Positions 33,001 to 40,156 of a stretch of 64,000 nucleotides of DNA are shown here, one piece after another. Location: positions 1 through 64,000 of the IMG/VR virus record IMGVR_UViG_3300033981_002454; one strand, given 5' to 3'. This DNA comes from a virus. The notes beneath the pieces are model-generated. The model was not told where the DNA came from, did not search any database, and saw only the letters and a list, made by a program, of their open reading frames with translations. How positions within the stretch are numbered: position 1 is the first letter of the stretch; every line of letters begins with the position of its first letter. The translations under genes and the position numbers were made by a program.

Positions 33001-34183
33001 GAGGCTGACAGCAGTACAGAACGTAGGTGTGTCAGCTCCGGGTGTCGCGACTGCAAGCAACCTGATCACCAATGGAAACTTTGATATATGGCAGCGACGC
33101 ACTTCGTCGGGGTCGCTCGCCGTGACAGCTAGTCCTCCCAGGGTCGCAGATAGGTGGGCTTCCGCTGTCCTGTTTGCAGCGTCTAATAACGCCTCGGGCA
33201 CTTATACCGTTTCAAGACAAGCATGCACTTCAACCGAATTGGCAAGCTTTAGCGCTAGCTACTATCAAAGGATTGCAACAAGTAACGTATCCGCTGGGAC
33301 AACAGGATTGAACAGCCTGACTTCTGACAGCTTTGGGCTACTTGCACTCCAAAACGTTGAGGACGCGGCGTCTATCCTTGGTCAGACAGTGACCCTATCC
33401 TTCTGGGCCAGGGCTTCTGCTGCTACTCAGGTGGTTTCCGAATCTCAAATCTTTACCGTTGGTGCAGGGCGTTTTTGGACCCCCACGATATGCAAAACCT
33501 TCAATCTTACGACATCTTGGCAAAAGTTTACACATACATACACGATGCCAACCTATGCGCAGGTTGTGGCCTCTGCGTACAATCCAAATGCGGTCATTAC
33601 AACGCAGACCAATCCAACCTACACCCCTCTCGGTGAAGCCGCTTTACAGCCGCTGAGCAATTGGCTGTACCAGGTTGACATAAAATTTGCATGGTCCCTT
33701 GGTACGTGGAGGAGGTCTGGGAACGCTTATTCCACTCGCCCATCTGGCTTTGTGGGGACAGAACAAACCCAGGCGCAAATGAATAGCATGAACAACAGTT
33801 TGATCACAAACGGGTTCTACGACATTGCACAAATACAAGTGGTGCCGGGATCTGGTGACCCCCAGTTCTGGCGTAGACCCGCCCAGCAGGAGCTCGCGCT
33901 TTGCCAAAGATACTATTGCGTTGCTCTTGCCAATACTCGTGGATACAATAGTGGGTCGAACTGGTTAGAGACACCCATCGTCTGGCCAGTAACCATGAGA
34001 GCAGCGCCCACTTGCAGCTTTGTTTCAGGTGTTGGTACTTCTGGCAATATCCAACAAAACCTAATTGAGTCCGTAAGTCCCATTGGAGCTAGGCATGCCA
34101 TCCTGGGAATCAACAGCGTAAGCGACTCCTTTGCGCTCGCATTCCAGGTCGCTGCCGATGCTGAGAACAATTTAATTGACTAA
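27089..34183 (+). CDS. Long repetitive tail fibre protein
   Basis: 2364 residues. The N-terminus (GEPLSFQEVDDNWRLL) is a common phage fibre anchor. Two copies of ATxEEAVAGxLxTPxSISNxxLMTPYTTALA follow. Residues about 510-1330 hold many copies of a 56-residue unit (GNITNGGAIG, NLPVITTTSGLLTTGTFG, SFCQGNDSRLSDSRTP). A discoidin-like (F5/8 C) domain lies near 1480-1600 (AFDNNVTTKYRNTG...YQVYGFQSGSWQLL). Three Gly-hinged repeats (PPVGGGGGGGTVTSVG) follow. The C-terminal domain (NLITNGNFDIWQRR...DRW) is a carbohydrate-binding-like jelly roll. It presumably binds the cell surface. Confidence 0.9.
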   Translation: MPDQPGITTRSEKGEPLSFQEVDDNWRLLTYRIDEAEDALDDKYSPDDRATEEEAVAGSLETPGSISNTTLMTPYTTALALDQRVGLGDLLDRVDTLEEEVVQLGEDTEFLFNTKYDASDRATNQEAVAGDLSTPNSISNSVLMTPYTTALAIDERVSSSDLSYDPATGELDISTGEGVTLPLAEPEGDPGLLTGEDKAKIDDLKLVALTGSYNDLSDLPDLGSAAFTDSEDYATWEQGELADTAVQPEELTSALSSKADLVNGLVPASQLPGFVDDVREYTNLASFPDPGTTGVIYVALDENKQYRWSGSSYIQLTASPGSTDAVPEGSVNKYFTEQRAAAAAPVQSVAGRTGSVVLSVGDVSNAVATGDSRLSDSREWSAPTATEAEATQGTSTERRAWTPVRVFQSIASWWNASSDKTKLDGITPGATANSSDAFLLNRANHTGSQAASTISGLATVATSGSFLDLTNRPTLGTAAALDVPAAAGGTALSGQVVRGDDPRLDNNRPPAAHSHGNITNGGAIGSTANLPIITTTGGVLTTGSFGAAGGTFCEGNDSRLSGPREPTSHSHGNITNGGAIGSTANLPIITTAGGVLTAGSFGTAGGTFCEGNDSRLATNLGYTAASRIITSSTGLSATLPLVEAAGNAGLLSGADKTKLNGISTGATANSSDAFLLNRANHTGTQLFSTLTSTPTTLSGYGITNAYTKAETDALAQGLKPKTAVRVATTANITLSGAQTIDTVTTLATGDRVLVKDQTDKSKNGFYNYNAAGAWTRTADFDEWSEVPNAYVFVREGLVNAGDSFVCISGSNLFGASEIGSSDIEFILFSAAIEIAAGTGLNKAGNTISLANTAVTPGTYGSASQVATLTVDQQGRLTAAGSTPLGVGTTPNVPIITGAGGVLTAGTFGNTANSFCQGNDSRLSDSRTPLAHAHGNITNSGAIGTNPNLPVITTTSGLLTTGTFGNTANSFCQGNDSRLSDARTPSAHTQAWSTITATPTNLSGYGITDAVSSADSRLSDARTPLAHTHGNITNGGAIGANPNLPVITTTGGLLTTGTFGNTANSFCQGNDSRLSDSRTPLAHTHGNITNSGAIGTNPNLPVITTTSGLLTTGTFGNTANSFCQGNDSRLSDARTPLAHTQAWSTITGTPTNLSGYGITDAASSSHAHGNITNGGAIGTNPNLPIITTTSGLLTTGTFGNTANSFCQGNDSRLSDSRTPVAHTHGNITNGGTIGTNPNLPIITTTSGLLTTGTFGNTANSFCQGNDSRLSDSRTPLAHTHGNITNSGAIGTNPNLPIITTTSGLLTTGTFGNTANSFCQGNDSRLSDSRTPVAHTQAWSTITGTPTTISGYGITDALSTGNQNPNLVLAGPSSGTTAATPTFRALAAGDLPNVSGLTAAGYGSASSVPTLTVDAKGRITAISNTAISIANTAVSGLGTASTRNVPSGGGGSSTPSLLPAPASVSGIDLDGDGDGNVLFQEADKAFDNNVTTKYRNTGGANSGLEFSYGTATQLTSFVITTANDSTDRDPASYQVYGFQSGSWQLLTSGSLSLPTARQTDSASITLPGNLPSLTQYRVVFPTLRVSGTASMQIAELKMTGIQGTGGGGGSTNAAATEVVLGSDTRLTDARTPTTHSHSVFNNTTSGFAPASGGGTTNFLRADGSWAAPPVGGGGGGGTVTSVGLALPNIFTVSNSPVTGSNTLTGTLNTQNANLVFAGPVTGGAATPGFRTLVAADIPTHSHSVFSTTAAGFTPISPGGQTRYLRADGNWEIPPVGGGGGGGTVTSVGLSLPNIFTVSNSPVTGSGTLTGALNTQNANLVFAGPTAGNAATPGFRTLVAADIPAHSHSLFTSTASGFAPASGGGTTNFLRADGSWAAPPVGGGGGGGTVTSVGLSLPNIFTVSNSPVTGSGTLTGALNTQNANLVFAGPVTGGAATPGFRTLATEDLPTISGLASGTYGSSSQVPTFTVDAKGRLTAVQNVGVSAPGVATASNLITNGNFDIWQRRTSSGSLAVTASPPRVADRWASAVLFAASNNASGTYTVSRQACTSTELASFSASYYQRIATSNVSAGTTGLNSLTSDSFGLLALQNVEDAASILGQTVTLSFWARASAATQVVSESQIFTVGAGRFWTPTICKTFNLTTSWQKFTHTYTMPTYAQVVASAYNPNAVITTQTNPTYTPLGEAALQPLSNWLYQVDIKFAWSLGTWRRSGNAYSTRPSGFVGTEQTQAQMNSMNNSLITNGFYDIAQIQVVPGSGDPQFWRRPAQQELALCQRYYCVALANTRGYNSGSNWLETPIVWPVTMRAAPTCSFVSGVGTSGNIQQNLIESVSPIGARHAILGINSVSDSFALAFQVAADAENNLID
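28613..31100 (+). repeat. 168-bp direct repeats inside the tail fibre gene
   Basis: Copies of a 56-codon unit beginning CACGGCAATATCACCAAC occur from about 28629 and 28800 (diverged) and then near-identically from about 29884 to 31090, with some units shortened or replaced by a GYGITDA block. High identity among the later copies points to recent duplication or homogenisation. Confidence 0.85.
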
Positions 34184-34198
34184 AAGCTTTCGACTCAA

Positions 34199-34624
34199 AT
34201 GACGTACCAACTCACCAATGGCAATACCGTTATCAGGCTGGAGGATGGGGCGTTCATCCCTTCGGACTCCCAGAACTTGGATTACATCGCCTTTCAAAAG
34301 TGGCTGGACGAGGGCAACACCCCGGACCCGCCAGCTCCTTCCTCACCTCCTGGTCCTGATTACCAGGCGTTCTGGGATTCCCTGATTGAAAGCTCTGTCT
34401 ATGCATCTATCCGTGAGCAGTCTTTCACCAGCCTCCCACTGAACACTCTGGCCACTGAGTTCATCGCCCTTCTAGGGGATGCAAAAAACGGTCGCGCCAA
34501 CGTGCCTGCCATCCAAAGAGGAATCAGCGCAGTCCTGTCCGCTGGCTCGTTCACTCCAGATCAGCTGACTGAGTTCCGCTCGGCCCTTAGTGCTGGGCAC
34601 CTTGACAGTACCTACCCCCTCTAA
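34199..34624 (+). CDS. Tail fibre accessory protein
   Basis: 141 residues starting 16 bases after the fibre stop. AFQKWLDEGNTPDPP is the motif typical of small proteins encoded behind phage fibres. The C-terminal half is helical (AIQRGISAVLSAGSFTPDQLTEF). Confidence 0.65.
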   Translation: MTYQLTNGNTVIRLEDGAFIPSDSQNLDYIAFQKWLDEGNTPDPPAPSSPPGPDYQAFWDSLIESSVYASIREQSFTSLPLNTLATEFIALLGDAKNGRANVPAIQRGISAVLSAGSFTPDQLTEFRSALSAGHLDSTYPL

Positions 34625-34630
34625 ATCGCT

Positions 34631-35428
34631 GTGGACCAATCCGACTCAGTCCTCCTTGCTAATCGCACCTATGGTGGCAGTGACAGCACACGGCCGGACT
34701 TCAATCGCCAGGCCTACGTCAAGTACAACTCTGTCCACGACTCTAGGGACCTAGGTCCAATCTCGAATGCCAAGCTCGACTTTCGCGGTGTCGTCGGAGC
34801 GAAAAGCGGGACGCAGACCCTGTTCTTTTCCTTTGATATAGAGGCCCCCTCTCGAATTGGCCTCAGGCGTATCCGAATCAACAAATACACCGATCAATAC
34901 GTCATGGTCAGCCTGCGTAACAACGCTGGGCCTATTGCCCTTGGCGATGACGGCTTTGCAGGCTCCGAGCTCTATCCGGTGGAAGTCCTCAAGTCTCCCT
35001 ATTCGGTTGACCTTGGCTATGTCAACGCCGGTTACTGGCAGAGGGGCTACGCCACCTATGACTATGCATTGCGCGACGGCGGCTCCGCAGTTGTCCTAGC
35101 CAGCGAGGCAGAGGCTGACGAACCGTTCACATCAAACTACGGGATCCTCTTGCCACCTGGAAAGTATTGGTTCCTTGTCTCGAGCAGCCAGTGGACAGAA
35201 CTTCCTTACAGGGTTCAACTTGCAGTGATACCCCTGTCCGAGTCGGAGGCTGTCCTGGAGATGGAGTCTCAGATCCTGGCCCGGGCAGCCCTATCTGCGG
35301 GTTCCGCGGATATCGAGATGAGCACTGAACTCACGGCACGCGCAGTTCAAACCCTGGAACCCAGCATCTTGATAGAGGGGGAAACAACGATCACCGCATC
35401 ACCAACAATTCTTTCCCCTTATGGCTAG
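34631..35428 (+). CDS. Hypothetical virion/fibre-block protein
   Basis: 265 residues from GTG 34631, seven bases after the previous stop. The centre is beta-rich (GTQTLFFSFDIEAPSRIGLRR, YGILLPPGKYWFLVSSSQW), like bacterial pre-peptidase or carbohydrate-binding beta sandwiches. A short Ala/Glu-rich end follows. Likely part of the tail; no family proven. Confidence 0.55.
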   Translation: MDQSDSVLLANRTYGGSDSTRPDFNRQAYVKYNSVHDSRDLGPISNAKLDFRGVVGAKSGTQTLFFSFDIEAPSRIGLRRIRINKYTDQYVMVSLRNNAGPIALGDDGFAGSELYPVEVLKSPYSVDLGYVNAGYWQRGYATYDYALRDGGSAVVLASEAEADEPFTSNYGILLPPGKYWFLVSSSQWTELPYRVQLAVIPLSESEAVLEMESQILARAALSAGSADIEMSTELTARAVQTLEPSILIEGETTITASPTILSPYG

Positions 35429-35466
35429 TCTCAACCTGTCAGAATAGGTTGACTGCCAGGCCATTC

Positions 35467-35877
35467 ATGCCATCCTCTCAATACCACGCCACCAATAAGC
35501 TCAACTGGCTCCGGGGAACTACGTTTCCAGCGGCACTGAGCAATGTGTACCTCAGCCATCACACCGCGGATCCCGGCTCCTCCGGGGTCAATAGTGATGT
35601 CAGTACGGCTCTGGCTGGGGGGCGGACAACTTTGGCTACTTCGAGCTTGAGTGTGCCAGCAGCTAGCGCGGGAGGGGGTTTCCAGGTCAGCAATACGGCC
35701 ACGGTTACGGCTTCCAGTTCAGCCGCTTCGGCTCAGACCATCACGCATCTTGGTATTTGGGATGCGCCTACTGGGGGTAATTTCATTACCTACGGCCTGC
35801 TCTCGCCCGCAGCTGTTATCGCCACGGGTGACGTGTATCGCTTTGCCACTGGGCAGATTGTTATCCGCGAGTTGTGA
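35467..35877 (+). CDS. Phage tail fibre-associated protein
   Basis: 136 residues from ATG 35467 (TTG 35449 possible). KLNWLRGTTFPAALSNVYLSHH...G, then THLGIWDAPTGGNFITYGLL, follow a small family encoded next to phage fibres (cf. a general pattern N..LdwLrG...p..vyvaL...GxxxxG). Its end overlaps the convergent peptidase gene by 17 bases. Confidence 0.6.
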   Translation: MPSSQYHATNKLNWLRGTTFPAALSNVYLSHHTADPGSSGVNSDVSTALAGGRTTLATSSLSVPAASAGGGFQVSNTATVTASSSAASAQTITHLGIWDAPTGGNFITYGLLSPAAVIATGDVYRFATGQIVIREL

Positions 35878-36610
35878 TGCGATGGACCCACATCCCCTTG
35901 CGGGATCGGTCCACCTTGCCTGAACGGTAAACATTGCGGGCGTCACTCACGCTCGCACCGGCAACACAGGCTGCGTAAATGCAAGGCTCCGTATAGAAGC
36001 CGTCGTAGAATTTCACGCCAGACGCGGGATACTTCCAGGCCGGTGCAGAGAACTCCGACCATGGATCCGCCACGTTGATGAGGCATCGATCGCTCTTGTG
36101 GTCCCGCATCAGGCCATCAAGCACAATTACATGCCCAGAGCCTGTGAACCAGCCATGCGTGATCAGCAGCTCTCCTGCTTTCAGCCACTGGTAAACCTCG
36201 TCCAAAGAGGCGTTGCTTGTGTAGGTATGGGCGACATGGTCGTATCCCTTGATAACCCGGGCCATGACTGCCGGATCACCAGCTGTGCCGATACTGGTCA
36301 GCCGGCGGCGAATGTCCCTGATATCAGGATCCCGCACTGCCATGGCGATACAGGCCGCCTGACAGGTGAAAGCATCGGGCTGGCTGAGTTTGAGGGCTTT
36401 GACCTTGGTCTTCCACTCGTTGACCTCGGCCCTGACCTCATCGGCGGGGCGCTCCTGTGGTGGTTTTTTCCAGACACCTTCTCGGAGTTCGCCGCCATCG
36501 GCATAGAGAGCTCGCTGCTCTGGGGTTAGGCGAGCTTCCAGGGCATCCCAGAAGGCCAACTGATGAGGCTCTTCTGATGTGTGGATGGCGTATTGGCGCA
36601 GGGAAATCAT
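35861..36610 (-). CDS. C39-like cysteine peptidase
   Basis: 249 residues. FTCQAACIAMAV gives the nucleophile Cys in a Q-x-C-like context (here TCQAAC). HGWFTGSGHVIVLDGL gives the His, and LINVADPWSEF the Asp, as in papain-like C39 peptidases. An N-terminal helical region of about 85 residues precedes it. Possible roles: processing virion proteins or cutting wall peptides during entry. The gene lies in the leftward virion operon. Confidence 0.65.
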   Translation of the reverse strand: MISLRQYAIHTSEEPHQLAFWDALEARLTPEQRALYADGGELREGVWKKPPQERPADEVRAEVNEWKTKVKALKLSQPDAFTCQAACIAMAVRDPDIRDIRRRLTSIGTAGDPAVMARVIKGYDHVAHTYTSNASLDEVYQWLKAGELLITHGWFTGSGHVIVLDGLMRDHKSDRCLINVADPWSEFSAPAWKYPASGVKFYDGFYTEPCIYAACVAGASVSDARNVYRSGKVDRSRKGMWVHRITTRG

Positions 36611-36611
36611 G

Positions 36612-36890
36612 TCAGTCCTCGTAGGTGCCAGCGAATCGCCGCGTCATGGCCGGAGGGTCGCTCTCTCCCTCTAGTGCCTCGACTGCAAGGTGCTGAGCGG
36701 CTTGATCGGAGAAGCCCTTGTCCTTGTACATTCCGTAGTACCGCATGAATTCATCAATGCGGATGTCAGCGTCATCCCCATGCACCATGACCTCTGCGGC
36801 CATGTGTTCTGCGGCTGGACGAGGCACATCGTCGCTGACGAAGTGCTTGGCTAGCGCCTCGTAAATTTCCGGGCTGCCAGCAAGGCGCAT
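36612..36890 (-). CDS. Small helical hypothetical protein
   Basis: 92 residues, ending one base before the peptidase start. Helices AEHMAAEVMVHG and QAAQHLAVEALEG repeat a similar pattern. No family recognised. Tandem 29-bp repeats lie upstream. Confidence 0.5.
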   Translation of the reverse strand: MRLAGSPEIYEALAKHFVSDDVPRPAAEHMAAEVMVHGDDADIRIDEFMRYYGMYKDKGFSDQAAQHLAVEALEGESDPPAMTRRFAGTYED

Positions 36891-36939
36891 GGTCTACCGC
36901 GAGAGTAGTCCCATGCTAGCCACAGCTGGCATGCATTCC

Positions 36940-36998
36940 GATTGCCTTGTATTACCCCTGGGCCGAATGATTGCCTTGTATTACCCTTAGGCCGAAGA
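36940..36998. repeat. 29-bp tandem duplication
   Basis: GATTGCCTTGTATTACCC followed by YTRGGCCGAA occurs at 36940 and 36969, in the gap 36891-36986 and into the end of the 36987 gene. On the minus strand it reads GGGTAATACAAGGCAATC twice upstream of the 36890 gene. Confidence 0.8.
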
Positions 36999-37343
36999 GA
37001 GAAGATTTGCCAGCTTGTACATCGCAGGCACGTATTCCTCTTGGCGGTATTTCAACGCTGCGTTCAGCCGCCCATCCAGGCAGCATTTCTGCGCCGCCTG
37101 GGTGTTCAGTGTTGCATTGGCAGCAGTTCGGAGTTGGTGCTCCTGGGTGTTGCTGGCAACCTGCAAGGCGCGGGCACCATCGGTGACAGCGTTGATGCCT
37201 GCAGTCTCGGCCGTGGGGATAAGCATAAGCGCCGCATTGATGTGCTGCTGACCCAGCCGCGGGCCTTGGTCAAAAGCACCAATAGCTTGGCCCTGTGGTC
37301 CAGTATTGGGAGGGCGCATGGCTCCAGCGGGGAAGTTGGCCAT
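36987..37343 (-). CDS. Hypothetical virion-block protein
   Basis: 118 residues; ATG 37343 follows a GAGGG and the upstream stop by one base. Mainly Ala-rich helices (HINAALMLIPTAETAGINAV, QLRTAANATLNTQAAQKCC). No family recognised. It lies between the scaffold-like gene and the peptidase. Confidence 0.5.
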   Translation of the reverse strand: MANFPAGAMRPPNTGPQGQAIGAFDQGPRLGQQHINAALMLIPTAETAGINAVTDGARALQVASNTQEHQLRTAANATLNTQAAQKCCLDGRLNAALKYRQEEYVPAMYKLANLLSSA

Positions 37344-37344
37344 C

Positions 37345-38319
37345 TCAGCCCTCGCTCACGAGCCACTTAGAGGTCAGCAGTTCAGGAGCCTGGCTCTGGA
37401 CTTGGTCCAGCAGCATCCAGAGCTGGTCGGGCCTGGTGGTGGCTACCTGGTTGAACTGAGCCCAGAAGTCCTCTGGATTGACACCACCGCCACGGCCAGA
37501 TGGCGCGGGCATGGGCATCTCGGGCCTCTGATAGGGGCGCTGGTTGGCCTCTACCTCAGCACGCAGGCGGTCCTGAGGGAGCTCCACGGGAGCAGGGCCC
37601 TCGGGTCCGAAGAAGTCGTTGACGTAATCAGCCAGCAGGTCGGGATCAGTGGTCAGATAGTTGTAGGCGTTGTTGTCTTCAATGGCCGCATTAAGGATCA
37701 CCTCCATTTGGCTCATGTTCTGCGCCAGTTGCTGCAATTGCTGCATCGTGGTGCCGGTTTGCTCAGCCTGGGCCAGCAGGGCATCCTCTACGGTGCAGGC
37801 GTAACGATTGAGAAGGGCCGGGGCCTCAGCGCCGAAGTGCTGAAGAACCTCAAGACTTTCGTTGCTTACGCCGCTTAGGTACCCGTCCTCGACCTCTTGC
37901 GGGGCCTGGGTCGGGGCGTACTGCGCTGGCACGTTCTGCAGCGCGCTCGGATAGCTCGGCGAATAGACCGGCGTTGCTTGGGGCAGCGAAATCGGGATCC
38001 CCGTACTGAACGCCGCTGGGTAGCTGGTTGTAGGCGAAGGGTAGTAAGCCGGGGAGGGAGCCGCCTGTGGCGCTTGTTGCCAATACGGTGCCTGGGGCTG
38101 GGATTGGGGCATCCCGTTCAGCCCGCCGCTCAGGCGCTGATAGGCCGCCTGCCACGGATCCACCATTTGCGGTGCTGGACCGGGTGCTGTCTGGTAGGAA
38201 GAAGGGGCCGCTGCTGCCTGGTAGCTCTGCGGGGAGACCGGCGCCTGCGCGTGCTCTACCGATGGCATCGAGTTCGCTGGGGCCTGAGGCACCTGCGGCA
38301 TCGTTGAATTGTCCTGCAT
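37345..38319 (-). CDS. Scaffold-like protein, N-terminus overprinted on the portal gene
   Basis: 324 residues from ATG 38319. Residues 1-150 are Pro/Gln/Ala-rich and lie in another frame of the portal 3' end. The ordered part (SLEVLQHFGAEAPALLNRY, AQAEQTGTTMQQLQQLAQNM, AYNYLTTDPDLLADYVNDFF) is helical and acidic. Position between portal and capsid, disorder and helices suggest a scaffolding protein. A later start (e.g. ATG 38166) would shorten the overlap. Confidence 0.6.
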   Translation of the reverse strand: MQDNSTMPQVPQAPANSMPSVEHAQAPVSPQSYQAAAAPSSYQTAPGPAPQMVDPWQAAYQRLSGGLNGMPQSQPQAPYWQQAPQAAPSPAYYPSPTTSYPAAFSTGIPISLPQATPVYSPSYPSALQNVPAQYAPTQAPQEVEDGYLSGVSNESLEVLQHFGAEAPALLNRYACTVEDALLAQAEQTGTTMQQLQQLAQNMSQMEVILNAAIEDNNAYNYLTTDPDLLADYVNDFFGPEGPAPVELPQDRLRAEVEANQRPYQRPEMPMPAPSGRGGGVNPEDFWAQFNQVATTRPDQLWMLLDQVQSQAPELLTSKWLVSEG

Positions 38320-40126
38320 AGGTCAGTTCTCGCTTGAGGAAATCGAAAGCCCGATAAACGAATGGAACCAGGTCGAGCCTGGGGTCTGCCAGGAGTGGAA
38401 GATCGGGCTGCTGCGGATGAGGGATCTGCTGCATGTCCCCGATGAGCGAGAGGAATGTTCCAATGCTCTGTTGCGTGGCCTGGGCCATCCTGAATGGATA
38501 CCCTGACAGCATAGCGCTGCGTTCCTCATCTGTTTTTGAGGGGAATAAATGCTTCAGTGCTTCCACCGAGTCCACCCCAAGTTCTTGAAGGTTCCGCACC
38601 ACGATCGATGCGTTGAGAACGTCTTCAGGGCTCTCCTCAAAGACCGGCCCCCTCCAGCGCCACTCCACTCGCCGATCCCCGTCAGGAATCAGCCCGACAA
38701 CTCCAACTGGGAGATCCTGGTTCTCCAGTGCCTCCGAGAGGTTGGCCTCTATCTCCTGCTCCCAGGCGGCGTATTCCTCTCTGTAGATACGCTCCGCCTC
38801 CTCATACTCCGCAGTAGCGCCATCGGCTTCAAACTGCTCAAAGATTGGCGCACTTGGCGGCGCAATCCCTAATGCAGCAGAGAAGGAGTCGCGGAAGATT
38901 TTCTCCTCGTGATGGATCATCAGGCCTAGCAGTTTGCACAATCCGTAGGTCAGCAACCCGCGACACTTCCTGAGGGCCGTTGTTGCCGCACGGCCGAAGA
39001 GGCTCTTGATCTCGTAGGCGGTCGCGCCGGAGGAGATGCCGAGTTCATCAACGCCGCCTAGGGCTGTTCGGATCTCCTCCCGATACTGCCTGGCATACAT
39101 GTTCTGATCGCCGCTGACCGCATTGGGCGTGATGTATTGCACCCGGTCGGTGGCCTCGAGATTGGCGATCAGGCGAGGCACTCTCATGTTGGATCCCAGG
39201 GATGGGGCTCCTGTTAAATCAAAGCGGCCTCCGCCTGAATTAGACCAGTTAGAGCGAGGAGCGGTCGACTCGAAACCGGCTCTACTAGCAATAGTGGGCC
39301 GGCGAGACTGCTCATCCCCGGACTCCATCATCTCGTGCTTAGCCCGACTGGAAACAAGTGTGGGGTTGCCGTAGAAACGAATGTTTTCGCGGATATTACG
39401 AACCAGGGAGTCATGCACCATGATGTGTCCCTCCAGGCCATCAAAGTCCCCGGTGGCATCCATACCGGAAGAGCGCATGTTGTTAAACGCCTCGACCGCA
39501 GGGATAAAGCCCAGGGAGTTCCGTGTCGTCCGAGTCGACTTCCCAATGACCGACGAAGAGGCAGCAGCGGAGCCGAGGGAGGGGGAGAAGCGGCTTCCGA
39601 TGGGGTCCTCAAAGGACGGCCTCTCGTTACTGATTTCCTCAATGATCTCGTCTTTTCGAACGACCAGCCGGACCCATTTCGTCGTGAAACCGCCAGTGGT
39701 TGAAACATTGAGCTTGTTTGCCTGGCTGCGCTCTTTGTAGGAGTAGATCAGGTCGATCTCATCGATCTGCTCATCCGCGTCGTAGTAGGACCTGTAGTTG
39801 TCACGGGTGAACCACATGATGCGGTAGGTGTCCTTGACCGGGCGAAAGAACCAAAGCCCTAGCCCGTCAAGCACGAAGTCATCTCCAATCCCCTCGAGCC
39901 TGGCGTCGATCTCGTTTTCTTCGATGATCCTCTCCAGGAATGACTTCCGGAATCCGTAGGAATCCTGCCGAGGGTAGAACTCAACCCCCTGGCGCATCAT
40001 GAAAAGCCGCATCTGAGCAAGATGCCCAGTGATGACGGTGGTGTCACCGCTTCCGCCCTTGCGACTGCGCGCAGCTTCCAGGAGTTGCTGGAATGGGGAG
40101 GACCGGGAATCGTTGTATTCGCTCAT
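37850..40126 (-). CDS. Portal protein
   Basis: 758 residues. The N-terminal half (LERIIEENEIDARLEGIGDDFVLDGLG, MWFTRDNYRSYYDADEQIDEI) and the region VRNIRENIRFYGNPTLVSSRAKHEMM fit large phage portals. DELGISSGATAYEIKSLFGRAA and WRWRGPVFEESPEDVLNASIVV match the crown/wing parts. It lies directly downstream of the large terminase, as portals usually do. The last 150 residues are low-complexity, end in a basic run (GRGRVPKRRKQRKS) and share DNA with the next gene. Confidence 0.8.
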   Translation of the reverse strand: MSEYNDSRSSPFQQLLEAARSRKGGSGDTTVITGHLAQMRLFMMRQGVEFYPRQDSYGFRKSFLERIIEENEIDARLEGIGDDFVLDGLGLWFFRPVKDTYRIMWFTRDNYRSYYDADEQIDEIDLIYSYKERSQANKLNVSTTGGFTTKWVRLVVRKDEIIEEISNERPSFEDPIGSRFSPSLGSAAASSSVIGKSTRTTRNSLGFIPAVEAFNNMRSSGMDATGDFDGLEGHIMVHDSLVRNIRENIRFYGNPTLVSSRAKHEMMESGDEQSRRPTIASRAGFESTAPRSNWSNSGGGRFDLTGAPSLGSNMRVPRLIANLEATDRVQYITPNAVSGDQNMYARQYREEIRTALGGVDELGISSGATAYEIKSLFGRAATTALRKCRGLLTYGLCKLLGLMIHHEEKIFRDSFSAALGIAPPSAPIFEQFEADGATAEYEEAERIYREEYAAWEQEIEANLSEALENQDLPVGVVGLIPDGDRRVEWRWRGPVFEESPEDVLNASIVVRNLQELGVDSVEALKHLFPSKTDEERSAMLSGYPFRMAQATQQSIGTFLSLIGDMQQIPHPQQPDLPLLADPRLDLVPFVYRAFDFLKRELTYAGQFNDAAGASGPSELDAIGRARAGAGLPAELPGSSGPFFLPDSTRSSTANGGSVAGGLSAPERRAERDAPIPAPGTVLATSATGGSLPGLLPFAYNQLPSGVQYGDPDFAAPSNAGLFAELSERAAERASAVRPDPGPARGRGRVPKRRKQRKS

Positions 40127-40156
40127 TGGTCTATCCTAAGTTCGCCAGAGAAGGGG

